This document shows positions 27,347 through 36,949 of a stretch of 64,000 bases of DNA, piece by piece; position 1 is the stretch's first letter, and each line of letters starts with the position of its first letter. The DNA is from Bog-257 sp963834135. GTDB taxonomy: Bacteria > Acidobacteriota > Terriglobia > Terriglobales > Acidobacteriaceae. Where the stretch lies: positions 744,001-808,000 of the forward strand of contig CAWIAN010000010.1 in assembly GCA_963834135.1 (NCBI GenBank), in the 5' to 3' direction. Both the position numbers and the translations under genes were made by a program. Under the pieces are notes generated by a model that made no database searches, had not been told where the DNA came from, and saw nothing but the letters and a program-made list of their open reading frames with translations.

Positions 27347-28648
27347 TTGATCGCTCGTTATACCCGCCCCGAGATGGGCCGCATCTGGAGTGACCAAAAC
27401 AAATTTCAAACCTGGCTGGACGTCGAAATCGCCGCCACCGAGACCCTCGCTGAAGCCGGCATCGTGCCGCAGTCGGCCGCGAAAGCCATGCGCGAAAAGG
27501 GCGGCTTCGACCTTGACCGCATCAACCAGATCGAGGCCGAGGTGAAGCACGACGTCATCGCTTTCACTACCGCGGTCGCCGAGAAAGTTGGACCCGAGTC
27601 GCGCTGGCTGCACTACGGGCTGACCTCCAACGATGTCGTCGACACAGCGCAGGCGCTGCTGGTCAAGCAGGCATCGGCGATTATTCGTGAGGATCTGAAG
27701 AAGCTCGCCGAGGTGCTGAAGCGCCGCGCCTGGGAATTCAAAGACACGCCGGCGATCGGCCGTACCCACGGCATCCACGCCGAGCCCATCACCTTCGGCC
27801 TCAAGCTGGCGAACTGGTACTCCGAAGTCGAACGCGACATAGCGCGCTTCGAGATGGCCTCGGAGCAGATGCGCGTCGGCAAACTGTCCGGCGCCGTCGG
27901 CAACGCGGCGCACCTCGAGCCGGAGTACGAAGAGGCCATCTGCAAGCGGCTGGGATTGAACGTCGCCGCAGTTTCTTCCCAGGTCATCCAGCGCGACCGT
28001 CACGCCTTCTACGTGGCAACGCTGGCAGTGATCGCTTCGACGCTCGACAAGATTGCGACCGAAATTCGGCATCTGCAGCGCACCGAGGTCCGCGAGGCCG
28101 AAGAGTTCTTCAGCGAGAAACAGAAAGGCTCATCGGCCATGCCGCACAAGCGCAATCCCGTAACCTGCGAGCAGATCAGCGGGCTGGCGCGCGTGGTGCG
28201 CTCGAACGCGCAGGCCGCTCTGGAGAACGTCGCACTGTGGCATGAGCGCGACATCTCGCATTCCTCGGCGGAGCGCATCATCCTGCCGGACTCGACCACG
28301 CTGGTCGACTACCTCCTCACCAAGACAACTAACCTGATCGACACGCTGCTGGTTTATCCCAAGCGCATGCTGCGTAACCTGGAGTCGACGGGCGGGCTGG
28401 TGTTCAGCGGACAGCTGCTGCTCGACCTGGTGGAAGCGGGCGTGCTGCGCGAGGACGCTTATCGGCTGGTGCAGTCGAACGCCATGCGCGCATGGAAGGA
28501 CGAACTGAACTTCCGCGACCTGATCATGAGCGATCCCGAGATCACCGCGAAGGTGAAGCGCGAGACGCTGGAGCACGCCTTCAACCTCCAGCGGCCGCTG
28601 CGCAATGTGGACAAGATCTTCCGGCGAGTGTTTGGGGAGCAGAAGTAG
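27347..28648 (+). CDS. purB: adenylosuccinate lyase
   Basis: 434 residues. PurB cleaves SAICAR and adenylosuccinate in purine synthesis. Signature regions include RTHGIHAEPITFGLKLANW (catalytic His), LSGAVGNAAHLEPEYEE and the fumarase/lyase signature SSAMPHKRNPV with its catalytic Ser loop. It starts with TTG at 27347: this gives the canonical N-terminus IARYTRPEMGRIWSDQNKF and lies 9 bases after a GAGGAG ribosome site. The frame is open another 165 bases upstream, but that part runs over REP hairpins and the likely promoter (TACAAT at 27291-27296), so it is not coding. Confidence 0.96.
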   Translation: MIARYTRPEMGRIWSDQNKFQTWLDVEIAATETLAEAGIVPQSAAKAMREKGGFDLDRINQIEAEVKHDVIAFTTAVAEKVGPESRWLHYGLTSNDVVDTAQALLVKQASAIIREDLKKLAEVLKRRAWEFKDTPAIGRTHGIHAEPITFGLKLANWYSEVERDIARFEMASEQMRVGKLSGAVGNAAHLEPEYEEAICKRLGLNVAAVSSQVIQRDRHAFYVATLAVIASTLDKIATEIRHLQRTEVREAEEFFSEKQKGSSAMPHKRNPVTCEQISGLARVVRSNAQAALENVALWHERDISHSSAERIILPDSTTLVDYLLTKTTNLIDTLLVYPKRMLRNLESTGGLVFSGQLLLDLVEAGVLREDAYRLVQSNAMRAWKDELNFRDLIMSDPEITAKVKRETLEHAFNLQRPLRNVDKIFRRVFGEQK

Positions 28649-29131
28649 CTTGAGGGAACACGGCCTGAGCCGACGACGCCAACTTTGCTGAGTAGTTTTC
28701 CGCCGCCGGTTCAGCCGTGCCTTCACAAGCTTTTTCTGATGGCTCTAGGGACTCGACGAGCTCCCGTCCGGCTCTTCCCGTGACGCATAAATCAAAGCCA
28801 GCCGGATAGGCCACAAAAGTTTTAGCCGTTGAGCGACATTCTCGATTCGGGAAATCGCCTGGGATGGCCGAATTTGCGGTATAAAGGCCGCAGGCGCTCC
28901 CGGACGTTCCGAAGCCTCACCGGGCTCGCTAACGTGCTCCAGAAAGCATCTCTGAGCGATTACGGGGCACTCTGGAGATAGCAGAAACGACATTCCGGAG
29001 GCGCGCGATCCACCATCATCGAGATATAGCCTAAACGTGGTGCTATAAATGGTCTTTTGCTGGTCCCCTGGCCAGTTGCAATCCCTTTTGGCGATCCTCC
29101 GTTCCAGGATTGTGGGCCATTAGGTGTTCTC

Positions 29132-29241
29132 GATTTTGCGACACATCGCTGCGCGTCAATCCATGGATTGCGCGACCCATCGCGAAACGGACACGTCTGG
29201 ATTACGCGACACATCGGAACGGGTGCGTCTGATTGCGCGCC
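29132..29241. repeat. imperfect tandem repeat, about 34-base unit
   Basis: Three units beginning GATTNNGCGACMCATCG start at 29132, 29166 and 29200, with a fourth partial unit at 29231 (GATTGCGCG). The third unit is three bases shorter. The 806-base gap from purB to the MFS gene (28649-29454) holds this array, the hairpins at 29258-29396, and no gene I can support. Confidence 0.6.
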
Positions 29242-29257
29242 GCAGGCGTGACACAAG

Positions 29258-29396
29258 TTAGCCCAGCGCTTCAGCGCTGGGTGACTCGTATTTCGGTGGT
29301 GATGAGCCGGCTTCAGCCGGCGGCACATGTGTCACGCCGAGGGGCTCGATCGAAATCTCGTGCCGCCGGCCCCGCCGTGAAACGCGGGGCTAACCT
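29258..29396. repeat. REP-like hairpins beside MFS gene
   Basis: Contains CCCAGCGC-TTCA-GCGCTGGG (about 29262), GCCGGC-TTCA-GCCGGC (about 29306) and CCCCGC-CGTGAAA-CGCGGGG (about 29372), three members of the stem-varying hairpin family seen throughout the window. Confidence 0.7.
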
Positions 29397-29454
29397 GTTC
29401 CGCGCCTACGGCACGCTTGGATGACAATTCGTGAACGATGGCGATCCCTCAACC

Positions 29455-30744
29455 CTACGCGGCAACCTCATCGGCCACGGTCACGTTTTGCAGCTTCTCA
29501 TCCGGCGAACGCAATGCCGCCATCAATCCAATCGCTGCGGTGATCGCGACATAATGCGCGGGCGTAAACCGGTTCCAATGCGACAGCGTCGACACTGCCA
29601 GCGGAGTGATGCCGCCCATCACGGCCGTTGCCACGTTGTAGGAAAACGAGACGCCTGTAAATCTGATCTCGGGCGGAAACGCGGCCACCATCAGGATCGG
29701 CGGGATCACCGACGCTCCTGCTCCCAGACCGGCCAGGAAGTACAACGGAAGAACCAGTTCCGGTCGATGTGCCGCGCTCAAGTACAACGCATACGTCGCC
29801 ATGATCAGCAAGCCAAAGATCGCGACGGCGACTCGCCGCGTGCCGAAGCGATCTGCTGCCGCACCGGTCGCGATGTTGCCGATGCACAGTCCGGCGGCTC
29901 CGGCGAGGTTTGCAGCTTGCGTCAGTTGCGCGGGCAAGCCAAACGCGTGTTGCAGCAGCGCCGGCGTCATCAGGATGACGACCACGATCATCGCGATCAA
30001 CGAGCAGGTGCCCACCATCGACGTGATCACCGCCGGCCGGTAGCTGTGCAGCAGACGGCGAAGAGGAAGCTCGCGGCATAATGCGGCGCGTTCGCGCATC
30101 TGTTCGAATACGGGGGTTTCGTCGAGCCAGCGGCGCAGGAACATCGCGGTCAGACCGAAGACGCCGCCGATAAAAAACGGAATACGCCATCTGCCATCGG
30201 CGATCTGCTGCGGCGAACAGGCGAACGTCAGCGCAGCAGCAACGACCGAACCGAGCAGGATGCCGAGGCTCAGGCCACCGGTCAGCAATCCTACGGCGAG
30301 TCCGACGTGTCCCTGCTTGGCGTGTTCGGCGCCAAAGACCCAGCCTCCGGGAGCTTCAGCACCAAGCGCCGTGCCTTGCAGGAGGCGCATCGTGAGCAGC
30401 AACAATGGGGCCGCGACTCCGATCGACGCGTAAGTCGGCAACACGGCGATGACGAACGTCGCCACGGCCATCAGCAGCACGCTGAAGGTGAACATGCGCT
30501 TGCGGCCGCGGGTATCGCCGAAGTGCGCCATCACGATTCCGCCGATGGGGCGAACGATGTAGCCGGCGGCGAAGATGCCGAAGGTCTGGGTCTCACGCAC
30601 CCATTCAGGGCTGGTTGAGGCAAAGAAGAGTTTCCCGATCACGGGCGTGAGGAAGACGAAGACGACGAAGTCGTAGTATTCGAGCGCGCCTCCAAGGGAG
30701 GCCAGCGCCAGGATTCGAATGCGGGGAGTTCGTTTGGTCGCCAT
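29455..30744 (-). CDS. MFS transporter, metabolite:H+ symporter (MHS) type
   Basis: 429 residues with 12 predicted membrane helices. The start GGALEYYDFVVFVFLTPVI and the helix 2-3 loop GDTRGRKRMFTFSVLLMA are characteristic of the MHS branch (ProP, ShiA, citrate and alpha-ketoglutarate carriers). The helix-5 region LGAEAPGGWVFGAEH matches the GGE-type motif of these carriers. The substrate cannot be read from sequence; osmolytes or small organic acids are usual. It is isolated between repeat clusters. Confidence 0.92.
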   Translation of the reverse strand: MATKRTPRIRILALASLGGALEYYDFVVFVFLTPVIGKLFFASTSPEWVRETQTFGIFAAGYIVRPIGGIVMAHFGDTRGRKRMFTFSVLLMAVATFVIAVLPTYASIGVAAPLLLLTMRLLQGTALGAEAPGGWVFGAEHAKQGHVGLAVGLLTGGLSLGILLGSVVAAALTFACSPQQIADGRWRIPFFIGGVFGLTAMFLRRWLDETPVFEQMRERAALCRELPLRRLLHSYRPAVITSMVGTCSLIAMIVVVILMTPALLQHAFGLPAQLTQAANLAGAAGLCIGNIATGAAADRFGTRRVAVAIFGLLIMATYALYLSAAHRPELVLPLYFLAGLGAGASVIPPILMVAAFPPEIRFTGVSFSYNVATAVMGGITPLAVSTLSHWNRFTPAHYVAITAAIGLMAALRSPDEKLQNVTVADEVAA

Positions 30745-30874
30745 CCTCAGCCGGCTGCCGATTGCCGTTGTATGAAGATAGCAAATGGCATGCGGTTGTC
30801 AGTTGTCAGTCGTCAGTCGTCGGTAGCCAGTAGCCAACGTAAGTTGGTTGTCGACGGACGGCTGTGAGCCGTTA

Positions 30875-31101
30875 TAGCCCAGCGCGGAAGCGCTGGGTAT
30901 GCAGGACCTATACGTGATCCGAGCCCCTTCAGGGGCGGCATAAGTGCAGTTGTCGGTTGTCAGCCGATTTCTGCGAATCACGCTCGAGATATTTTTAGCC
31001 TGTGCGAGAGGCTTGCCTGACCTTAGAGGTTTTGTAGCCCAGCGCGGAAGCGCTGGGCATGCAGGACCTATACGGGATCCCAGCCCCTTCAGGGGCGGCA
31101 T
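30875..31101. repeat. direct repeat of a 67-base double-hairpin unit
   Basis: The 67-base unit at 30875-30941 recurs at 31035-31101 with only three mismatches. Each unit is the CCCAGCGC-GGAA-GCGCTGGG hairpin, a GCAGGACCTATACG linker, and the GCCCC-TTCA-GGGGC hairpin. The second copy abuts the 3' end of the tyrosine transposase pseudogene (31103). The 358 bases between the MFS gene and the transposase contain little else; a run of GTCAGT/GTCGT short repeats lies at 30797-30830. Confidence 0.85.
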
Positions 31102-31102
31102 T

Positions 31103-31527
31103 TCACTGGACGCCGATGCGTGCGGCCGTCAGCATAGCAGTCAGTTCCTCGTCGAAGGAACGCCTGGCGTGATGTCGAGCTTGATTTCGGATGTATTGGC
31201 GGACACGATCGACTTGCGATGGGCTGACACTGAATGCGCCATAACCCTCCTGCCACGCAAACAATGGCTTTGTGTCGCGCAACCAGCGAGTGGAGTTGCA
31301 TTTCAAGGTTCGTACCACGTCAGCGATGTTGGTCTCGCCCGGCAGCGACAAAAGGCATGCAGATGATCGTCGGTGCCGCCGATCGCCAGCACGCGGACAT
31401 TATGATTGTGCGCAATCTCTTTGATGTAATCCCAGAGCCTCGGCTGAAGTTCAGGGCGAATCAACTGCATCCGTTCTTTTGTACTGAAGACGACATGGAA
31501 GAGCGCGGTGACGTGACTGTGCGGCAT
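31103..31527 (-). pseudogene. IS200-like / REP-associated tyrosine transposase (RAYT), frameshifted
   Basis: The upstream frame (from 31527) gives HVTALFHVVFSTKERMQLI then VRVLAIGGTDDHLHA, the HxH part of a Y1 HUH transposase. The downstream frame (to 31103) gives LLSLPGETNIADVVRTLK, LFAWQEGYGAFSVS and VRQYIRNQARHH, carrying the catalytic Tyr, then SFDEEL. One missing base at about 31346-31350 separates them. The total length, about 141 residues, matches single-domain RAYT/IS200 transposases. It lies between inverted GCCCCTTCAGGGGC-type hairpins (31082-31100 and 31584-31604), as expected for enzymes that mobilise REP sequences. Confidence 0.88.
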
Positions 31528-31583
31528 GGCTCATCGTAGGTTGGATGGGATGCGGCCGCCGGTAACCGGCATCACACAGCTGT

Positions 31584-31830
31584 GTGCCGCCCCTAAAGGG
31601 GCTCGGGGCCCAAGGGGGACGCCAGCGTACCCAGAGCTTCCGCTCTGGGCTACAAAAGCTAAACGCAAGCGTGGCCGACATTCGGTTCTGCGCTAGAACA
31701 ACTGGAGACATCACCAGGAGCCCTCGGGTCTGGCTACAAACACGCGCGTGCCTGTCCTCTGGGCTACGAAAAGCTGCCCCGGCTCACCCGGGGCCTCAGC
31801 TCTGGGCTAGAAACCCGGGCACCTAGGCAT
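31584..31830. repeat. REP-like hairpins on the other side of the RAYT
   Basis: GCCGCCCCTAAAGGGGC at 31584-31604 is the inverted counterpart of the hairpin at 31082-31100 beyond the transposase. A CCCAGAGC-TTCC-GCTCTGGG hairpin follows at about 31631, and degenerate CTCTGGGCTA units continue to about 31810. It fills most of the 355-base gap before the mutase gene. Confidence 0.7.
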
Positions 31831-31882
31831 CGACAAGCGATCACCGGCAACGAATGCTGGCTACCGACTATTGGCCACTGCC

Positions 31883-33514
31883 TTAAATCACTACGGTCTC
31901 CCGGTACTCCCCGTACACGTGCCGCATGGCATCGGCGATTTCGCCGACTGTGCCGTTCGCCTCGATGGCTTCGACGATCACTGGCATCAGGTTTCCGGTA
32001 TTCTTCGCGGTCTCTTCCACGCGATTAATTGCGGCCTGCCACTTGGCCTGGTCGCGTTTTGCGCGCAAGGCTCGCAGACGTTCCACCTGTTTGCGCTCCA
32101 GCGATTCGTCGATGTGTTGCAGCGGGATCGGCTTCTCATGCTCCAGTTCGAAGGAGTTCACGCCAACCACCAGCGCTTCCTTGTGATCCACGGCGCGCTG
32201 ATATTCGTAGGCGGCGTTCTGGATCTCCTGCTGCACGAAGCCGCGCTCAATGGCCTTGAGCATGCCGCCCATGGCATCGATTTTTTCGATGTAGGCGAGC
32301 GCGTTGCTTTCGATCTGGTTGGTCAACGACTCCACGTAATACGAGCCAGCCAGCGGATCGATGGTCTGCGCCGCGCCCGATTCGTACGCCACAATTTGCT
32401 GCGTGCGTAGGGCGATGCGCGCGGACTGCTCGGTCGGCAGAGCCAGCGCCTCGTCGAACGAGTTGGTGTGCAGCGACTGCGTTCCGCCCAGCACGGCCGC
32501 CATCGCCTGCAACGCGGTACGCACGATGTTGTTCTCCGGCTGCTGGGCCGTGAGAGTCGAGCCGGCGGTCTGCGTGTGAAAGCGCAGCATCAGCGACTTG
32601 GGATTCTTCGCGCCAAAACGATCGCGCATGATGCGGGCCCACATGCGGCGGGCAGCGCGGAACTTCGCCACCTCTTCCAGGAAATTGTTATGGGCGTTGA
32701 AGAAGAACGACAGCCGGGGCGCGAACTTGTCGACATCGAGGCCGGCGTCGATCGCCGCCTGCACATAGGTCATGCCGTTGGCCAGCGTGAAGGCCACTTC
32801 CTGCACCGCGGTCGATCCCGCCTCGCGCATGTGGTAACCGGAGATGGAAATCGTGTTCCACTCGGGCACATGTTCATTGGCATAGGAGAATATGTCGGTG
32901 ATAATGCGCATCGCCTGCGCCGGCGGGTAGATATACGTTCCGCGTGCGATGTACTCCTTCAGCACGTCGTTCTGAATCGTGCCGGAGAGCTTCTTAACTT
33001 CGCGGCCGGTGCGCTGGGCAGTGACAATGTAGAGCGCCAGCAGAATTGATGCTGTCGCGTTAATCGTCATCGAGGTCGAGACTTTTTCCAGGTTGATGCC
33101 GTCGAACAGGCGCATCATGTCCTCGATCGAATCGATAGCCACGCCAACCTTCCCCACCTCGCCCATGGAGAGCGGATTATCCGAATCGAGGCCGATCTGC
33201 GTTGGCAGATCGAAGGCGATGCTCAGGCCGGTGGTTCCCTGGCTTAGCAGATATTTGTAGCGGCGATTCGATTCCTCCGCGTCGCCCATGCCGGCGTATT
33301 GACGCATGGTCCAGAGACGGCCGCGGTACATCGTCGCCTGCACACCGCGCGTATAGGGGAATTGTCCCGGGTAGCCCACGTCACGGTCATAATCCCACTG
33401 CTCAAGATCGGCTGCGGTGTACAGCGGATGAACCGGAATGTGCGAAGAAGTTTCCTGATCTTTTGCCGGCTTGGCTGGCGCTGCGCTCTTCTCTTTTTCT
33501 TTTGTTTCTGCCAT
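31883..33514 (-). CDS. methylmalonyl-CoA mutase, large (catalytic) subunit without B12 domain
   Basis: About 543 residues. It has the TIM-barrel mutase signatures YPYTRG-like GQFPYTRGVQATMYRGRLWTM, the SIAFDLPTQIGLDSD loop, STSMTINATASILLALY and GTIQNDVLKEYIARGTYIYP. It ends without the C-terminal cobalamin-binding domain, so it is the archaeal/acidobacterial type that pairs with a separate small B12 subunit, not encoded nearby. It interconverts methylmalonyl-CoA and succinyl-CoA in propionate metabolism. The very similar acyl-CoA mutases (isobutyryl-, ethylmalonyl-) cannot be excluded without active-site comparison. The ATG at 33514 is chosen over 33535. Confidence 0.92.
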   Translation of the reverse strand: MAETKEKEKSAAPAKPAKDQETSSHIPVHPLYTAADLEQWDYDRDVGYPGQFPYTRGVQATMYRGRLWTMRQYAGMGDAEESNRRYKYLLSQGTTGLSIAFDLPTQIGLDSDNPLSMGEVGKVGVAIDSIEDMMRLFDGINLEKVSTSMTINATASILLALYIVTAQRTGREVKKLSGTIQNDVLKEYIARGTYIYPPAQAMRIITDIFSYANEHVPEWNTISISGYHMREAGSTAVQEVAFTLANGMTYVQAAIDAGLDVDKFAPRLSFFFNAHNNFLEEVAKFRAARRMWARIMRDRFGAKNPKSLMLRFHTQTAGSTLTAQQPENNIVRTALQAMAAVLGGTQSLHTNSFDEALALPTEQSARIALRTQQIVAYESGAAQTIDPLAGSYYVESLTNQIESNALAYIEKIDAMGGMLKAIERGFVQQEIQNAAYEYQRAVDHKEALVVGVNSFELEHEKPIPLQHIDESLERKQVERLRALRAKRDQAKWQAAINRVEETAKNTGNLMPVIVEAIEANGTVGEIADAMRHVYGEYRETVVI

Positions 33515-33620
33515 CGAAAAGGTCCCTCGTTTCAAACTTCTATTTTGCGCCGAGGGCTTCAGCGCTCACTATGACGTGCGTCACAAGAGTCACGTCAGCA
33601 GGAACTCCCGAGTGACCGCG

Positions 33621-33998
33621 TCATTTTCTTCGCTGTGCTCTCCAGAAGGAACTCGCAGCAAAGTAGGTAAAAAGCACGGCGAAAAACGCAGCCAGCATCA
33701 TTTTTCCGGAACCGGAACTGGTTCCATGACGGTACTCGCGGAAGGCGGCTCCTGCACCCACCAATGCGAGCAACAGGAAAAGCAGTCCCGCAACTTCAAG
33801 CCAGAGCACATGCACCACGCGGCCAACGTTGCTGGCTGTGACGTGGCCGGCCTTGTAGAAGGCCCGCACCCAGCGATTTTTGCCGGTTCGGGTGCCCGCT
33901 ACTCGCAAGATCGCGCGGCCTTGCCTGCTCAGGTTATCGGGTGGCAAGAGACTCCCTTTCGTGACGCGAGGCCGTAAACTGCGGTGCCCCGAAGCCAC
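33621..33998 (-). CDS. hypothetical two-helix membrane protein
   Basis: Up to 125 residues. A basic, Gly/Arg-rich N-terminal part (RAILRVAGTRTGKNRWVRAF) is followed by two hydrophobic helices (VLWLEVAGLLFLLLALVGAG and MMLAAFFAVLFTYFAASSFW) and a basic tail. The start is uncertain (GTG at 33998, no clear ribosome site). Its composition and the ordered membrane pattern support coding, but I recognise no family. It may share a transcript with the mutase downstream, about 100 bases away. Confidence 0.55.
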   Translation of the reverse strand: MASGHRSLRPRVTKGSLLPPDNLSRQGRAILRVAGTRTGKNRWVRAFYKAGHVTASNVGRVVHVLWLEVAGLLFLLLALVGAGAAFREYRHGTSSGSGKMMLAAFFAVLFTYFAASSFWRAQRRK

Positions 33999-34187
33999 TA
34001 TCTTATCAGCCGGAAACAGTACGTCTCGTGGGCCGGCTCAGAAGGCGTTGCAACAGCCAAACTTCTTTGCTTTCATCTGCATCCAATTAGTACAAACGCG
34101 GGTTCGGCAGCGGAAAGAAGCTTCCACCGCACTACCAACTGTGCGAAGATTTTGGAGTCGGATGCGCCGTAAAGGCCAGGTGGAGAC

Positions 34188-34478
34188 GTGGATAAACGAC
34201 TGAAAAGCATGATGAAAGATCTGGGTGACGCCATTAACAACTCGCTTTCGGATTCGGATGAGATTGCCGAGGTGATTTCGCGCATCAAAGCCGGCGGATA
34301 TGACGTGTTCGTTTTGCTTGAGGCCACCATCGGGTTCAATTCTCAATCCGAGGGTGACACCGACGAGACCGACGAGGCATTGTCTACCACTGTCGGCTCC
34401 AGTAGCGATTTTGAGATGACGTCACAGGATTTGAAGTTCCTGAAGTCGCTGCGGATCACCGTCGGCGAAGAACGCTGA
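34188..34478 (+). CDS. small acidic hypothetical protein
   Basis: 96 residues. A helical N-terminus (LKSMMKDLGDAINNSLSDSD) is followed by IAEVISRIKAGGYDVFVLLE, an acidic Ser/Thr/Asp-rich linker and a helical end (MTSQDLKFLKSLRITVGEE). It starts with GTG at 34188 after GGTGGAG. The pattern of two short helices around a linker is compact enough to be a real conserved protein, but I do not know the family. It precedes glgC by about 160 bases in the same direction. Confidence 0.6.
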   Translation: MDKRLKSMMKDLGDAINNSLSDSDEIAEVISRIKAGGYDVFVLLEATIGFNSQSEGDTDETDEALSTTVGSSSDFEMTSQDLKFLKSLRITVGEER

Positions 34479-34636
34479 CATCCTGTAACACGCAGATTGC
34501 CGATCACATGGACGACAACTCTGTGTGCTAACATTCGATTTCCCTGGGGTGGCATGTTCGGTTTCAATGTGCGTCCTACAATCGTCAGGCAGTCCAACAC
34601 AATCTTTAAGAACGTTTGCGTGCGGGGCATCGACGG

Positions 34637-35890
34637 ATGAGAGACACCCTGGGAGTGTTATTGGCGGGAGGAGCAGGTGAGCGGCTTTATCCCCTGACCC
34701 GCGATCGCGCTAAGCCGGCCGTCACCTTCGGCGGCATCTACCGCATCATCGACATCACCCTCTCTAACTGCATCAACTCCGACCTGCGCAGGGTCTACAT
34801 CCTGACGCAGTACAAAGCGCTGTCGCTGAACCGTCACATCCGCGAAGGCTGGGGCAACATCGTTGGCCGCGAACTGGGCGAGTTCATCGAGATTCTGCCG
34901 CCCATGAAGCGCGTCAGCGAAAACTGGTACATGGGCACCGCCGACGCCGTCTATCAGAACATCTATTCCATCGGCTCGGAGCAGCCAAAACACGTCCTGA
35001 TTCTCTCCGGCGATCACATCTACAAGATGAACTATGACCTGATGCTGCGGCAGCACAGGGACTCGGGCGCCGATGTAACGATCGCTACGATCCTGATCGA
35101 GCCGACCGAGACGAAACATTTCGGCGTGGTCGAGATCGATCGCACGGGCCGCGTCGTCGGCTTCCAGGAAAAACCGGAGCAGACTGACCTTCGCTCGCCC
35201 TACAACCCGCGCATGGTTTCGGGATCGATGGGCATTTACCTGTTCAATACCGATGTCCTCATTCCGGTGCTGCTGAAGGACGCTGAAGATCCCAACTCGC
35301 GTCACGACTTCGGCCATAACGTTCTGCCCAGAATGCTGGAGGATTACAAGGTTTATTCCTTCAACTTCATCGACGAGAACAAGAAGGAAGCGCTGTACTG
35401 GCGCGATGTGGGAACGCTCGAGGCCTATTACGAAGCCAACATGGATTTGGTCTCGGTGGCGCCGGTGTTCAACCTGTACGACTCAGCCTGGCCGATCCGC
35501 ACACATATGCGTCAGTATCCCCCAGCGAAGTTCGTCTTCAACGATCCCGGCCGCATGGGCGAATCGTTGGACTCGATGGTGTCGATGGGCTGCATCATCT
35601 CTGGCGGCATGGTCAGCAACAGCGTTCTGTCTCCCGATGTGCGCGTCAACTCTTACGCGCATGTTGAAAACAGCATTCTCTGCTCGCACGTGAATGTCGG
35701 CCGCCACTGTCGCATTCGCAAGGCCATCCTCGACCGCGACGTTCAGGTTCCCGAGGGCACGGTGATCGGCTACGACACCGAAGCCGATCGGCAGAAGTAT
35801 CACGTCACCGACAGTGGGATCACGGTCGTCACGCGTGATTACTCGCTGTTCGAGAATCCGATTACCGTGGACTACTTCACCTCGGAGTAA
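34637..35890 (+). CDS. glgC: glucose-1-phosphate adenylyltransferase (ADP-glucose pyrophosphorylase)
   Basis: 417 residues, full length. It carries the nucleotide-binding start GVLLAGGAGERLYPLTRDRAKPAV with the activator-site region FGGIYRIIDITLSNCINSD. Further signatures are GTADAVYQN, LILSGDHIYKMNY (catalytic Asp) and FQEKPEQ (substrate Lys). A left-handed beta-helix occupies the C-terminus (NSYAHVENSILCSHVNVGRHC). It makes ADP-glucose for glycogen. The ATG at 34637 fits the domain start better than the GTG at 34616. No other glg gene is adjacent. Confidence 0.97.
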   Translation: MRDTLGVLLAGGAGERLYPLTRDRAKPAVTFGGIYRIIDITLSNCINSDLRRVYILTQYKALSLNRHIREGWGNIVGRELGEFIEILPPMKRVSENWYMGTADAVYQNIYSIGSEQPKHVLILSGDHIYKMNYDLMLRQHRDSGADVTIATILIEPTETKHFGVVEIDRTGRVVGFQEKPEQTDLRSPYNPRMVSGSMGIYLFNTDVLIPVLLKDAEDPNSRHDFGHNVLPRMLEDYKVYSFNFIDENKKEALYWRDVGTLEAYYEANMDLVSVAPVFNLYDSAWPIRTHMRQYPPAKFVFNDPGRMGESLDSMVSMGCIISGGMVSNSVLSPDVRVNSYAHVENSILCSHVNVGRHCRIRKAILDRDVQVPEGTVIGYDTEADRQKYHVTDSGITVVTRDYSLFENPITVDYFTSE

Positions 35891-36159
35891 ACCTGGATCT
35901 GGAAATTTAGTTGGTGCCCCAGGTTCGGCCCTCGTTTGGCCTAGCTGGGCGGAAGTGCGCTGAAGTAGCAGCATTCGTGATCCCAGGTCAGCGTGCAGAG
36001 GAAGGACGCGAACCCGGGGCGCCCGGCTACTCCGTTTCCACTCGTCGGGTGCTGTTATAGACCGCAGTTTTGCCGGGCTGGCATGCAGCTACCGCCCAAT
36101 CTACCAGCGCATCTCATTCACTGATCGAGACAGAACGCCTACGCGGAGGAGCGCTTATC

Positions 36160-36888
36160 ATGGTTCACACAGTAGTTGAGGAAACGTACCGGCAGACCAA
36201 CCTGACGAACGAATCTCCCGAATATCTTTCCAAGCGCGAAGAGCTACGCGTTGCTGAAATTGAGTTGATGCGTCAGCGCGAGCGCGTTGCCGAGATGCGA
36301 CGCAATCTTCCCGAGGGCGCACCTGTTCAGGACTATCAATTTGAGGAGGGTCCGCGTGACCTCAATGCCGGCGATGGGCCGGCGCGCAGCGTTCGCTTGA
36401 GTGAACTGTTCATTCAGCCCAACCGCTCGCTCGTGATCTATCACTTCATGTTTGGAAAGAAGCAGACCAAGGCTTGCCCGATGTGTACCGCGTGGCTCGA
36501 TGGCGCTAATGGTGTCGCCCATCATCTCGCGCAGAAACTCGATTTCGTGGTGGTGGCGGCCGCCGATCTACCGACTCTGCGCGCCTACGCCCGCGAGCGT
36601 GGCTGGTACAAACTGCGTCTGCTCAGCGCCGCCAACAACACCTTCAAATATGATTTAGGCAGCGAAGACCGCGACGGCGGGCAGGACTCGACGATTTCCG
36701 TTTTCACCCGCGACGATAAGGGGACCATCCGTCACTTTTATTCGGCGCATCCCAGGATGGCGCCCGACATCCAGGAGCGTGGCATTGATCTGCTCACGCC
36801 TATGTGGCACTTCATGGACATCACGCCCCAAGGCCGCGGCGATTGGTACGCGAGTTTGGCTTACGGTACGAACGTTCAGGGCGCCTGA
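36160..36888 (+). CDS. DUF899 family thioredoxin-like protein
   Basis: 242 residues. The first 60 residues form a charged helix (KREELRVAEIELMRQRERVAEMRRNLP). The domain then shows FMFGKKQTKACPMCTAWLDG, with the CPMC pair in a thioredoxin-like fold typical of DUF899, followed by HPRMAPDIQERGIDLLTPMWH. Cytoplasmic; probably a redox or dehalogenase-like protein, function unknown. The ATG at 36160 is set by the GGAGGA ribosome site; a longer frame from 36070 has no support. The 269 bases from 35891 to 36159 show no other gene. Confidence 0.88.
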   Translation: MVHTVVEETYRQTNLTNESPEYLSKREELRVAEIELMRQRERVAEMRRNLPEGAPVQDYQFEEGPRDLNAGDGPARSVRLSELFIQPNRSLVIYHFMFGKKQTKACPMCTAWLDGANGVAHHLAQKLDFVVVAAADLPTLRAYARERGWYKLRLLSAANNTFKYDLGSEDRDGGQDSTISVFTRDDKGTIRHFYSAHPRMAPDIQERGIDLLTPMWHFMDITPQGRGDWYASLAYGTNVQGA

Positions 36889-36949
36889 TCGATAGATCGC
36901 GTTCGCATTTCCCACTCATTCGAAAACCACGGAGACGGGGAACCCGCTT

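Noticed and set aside
28649..29131. Possible small genes between purB and the tandem repeat
   Set aside because: Several short frames exist on both strands, but none has a ribosome site or recognisable motif.
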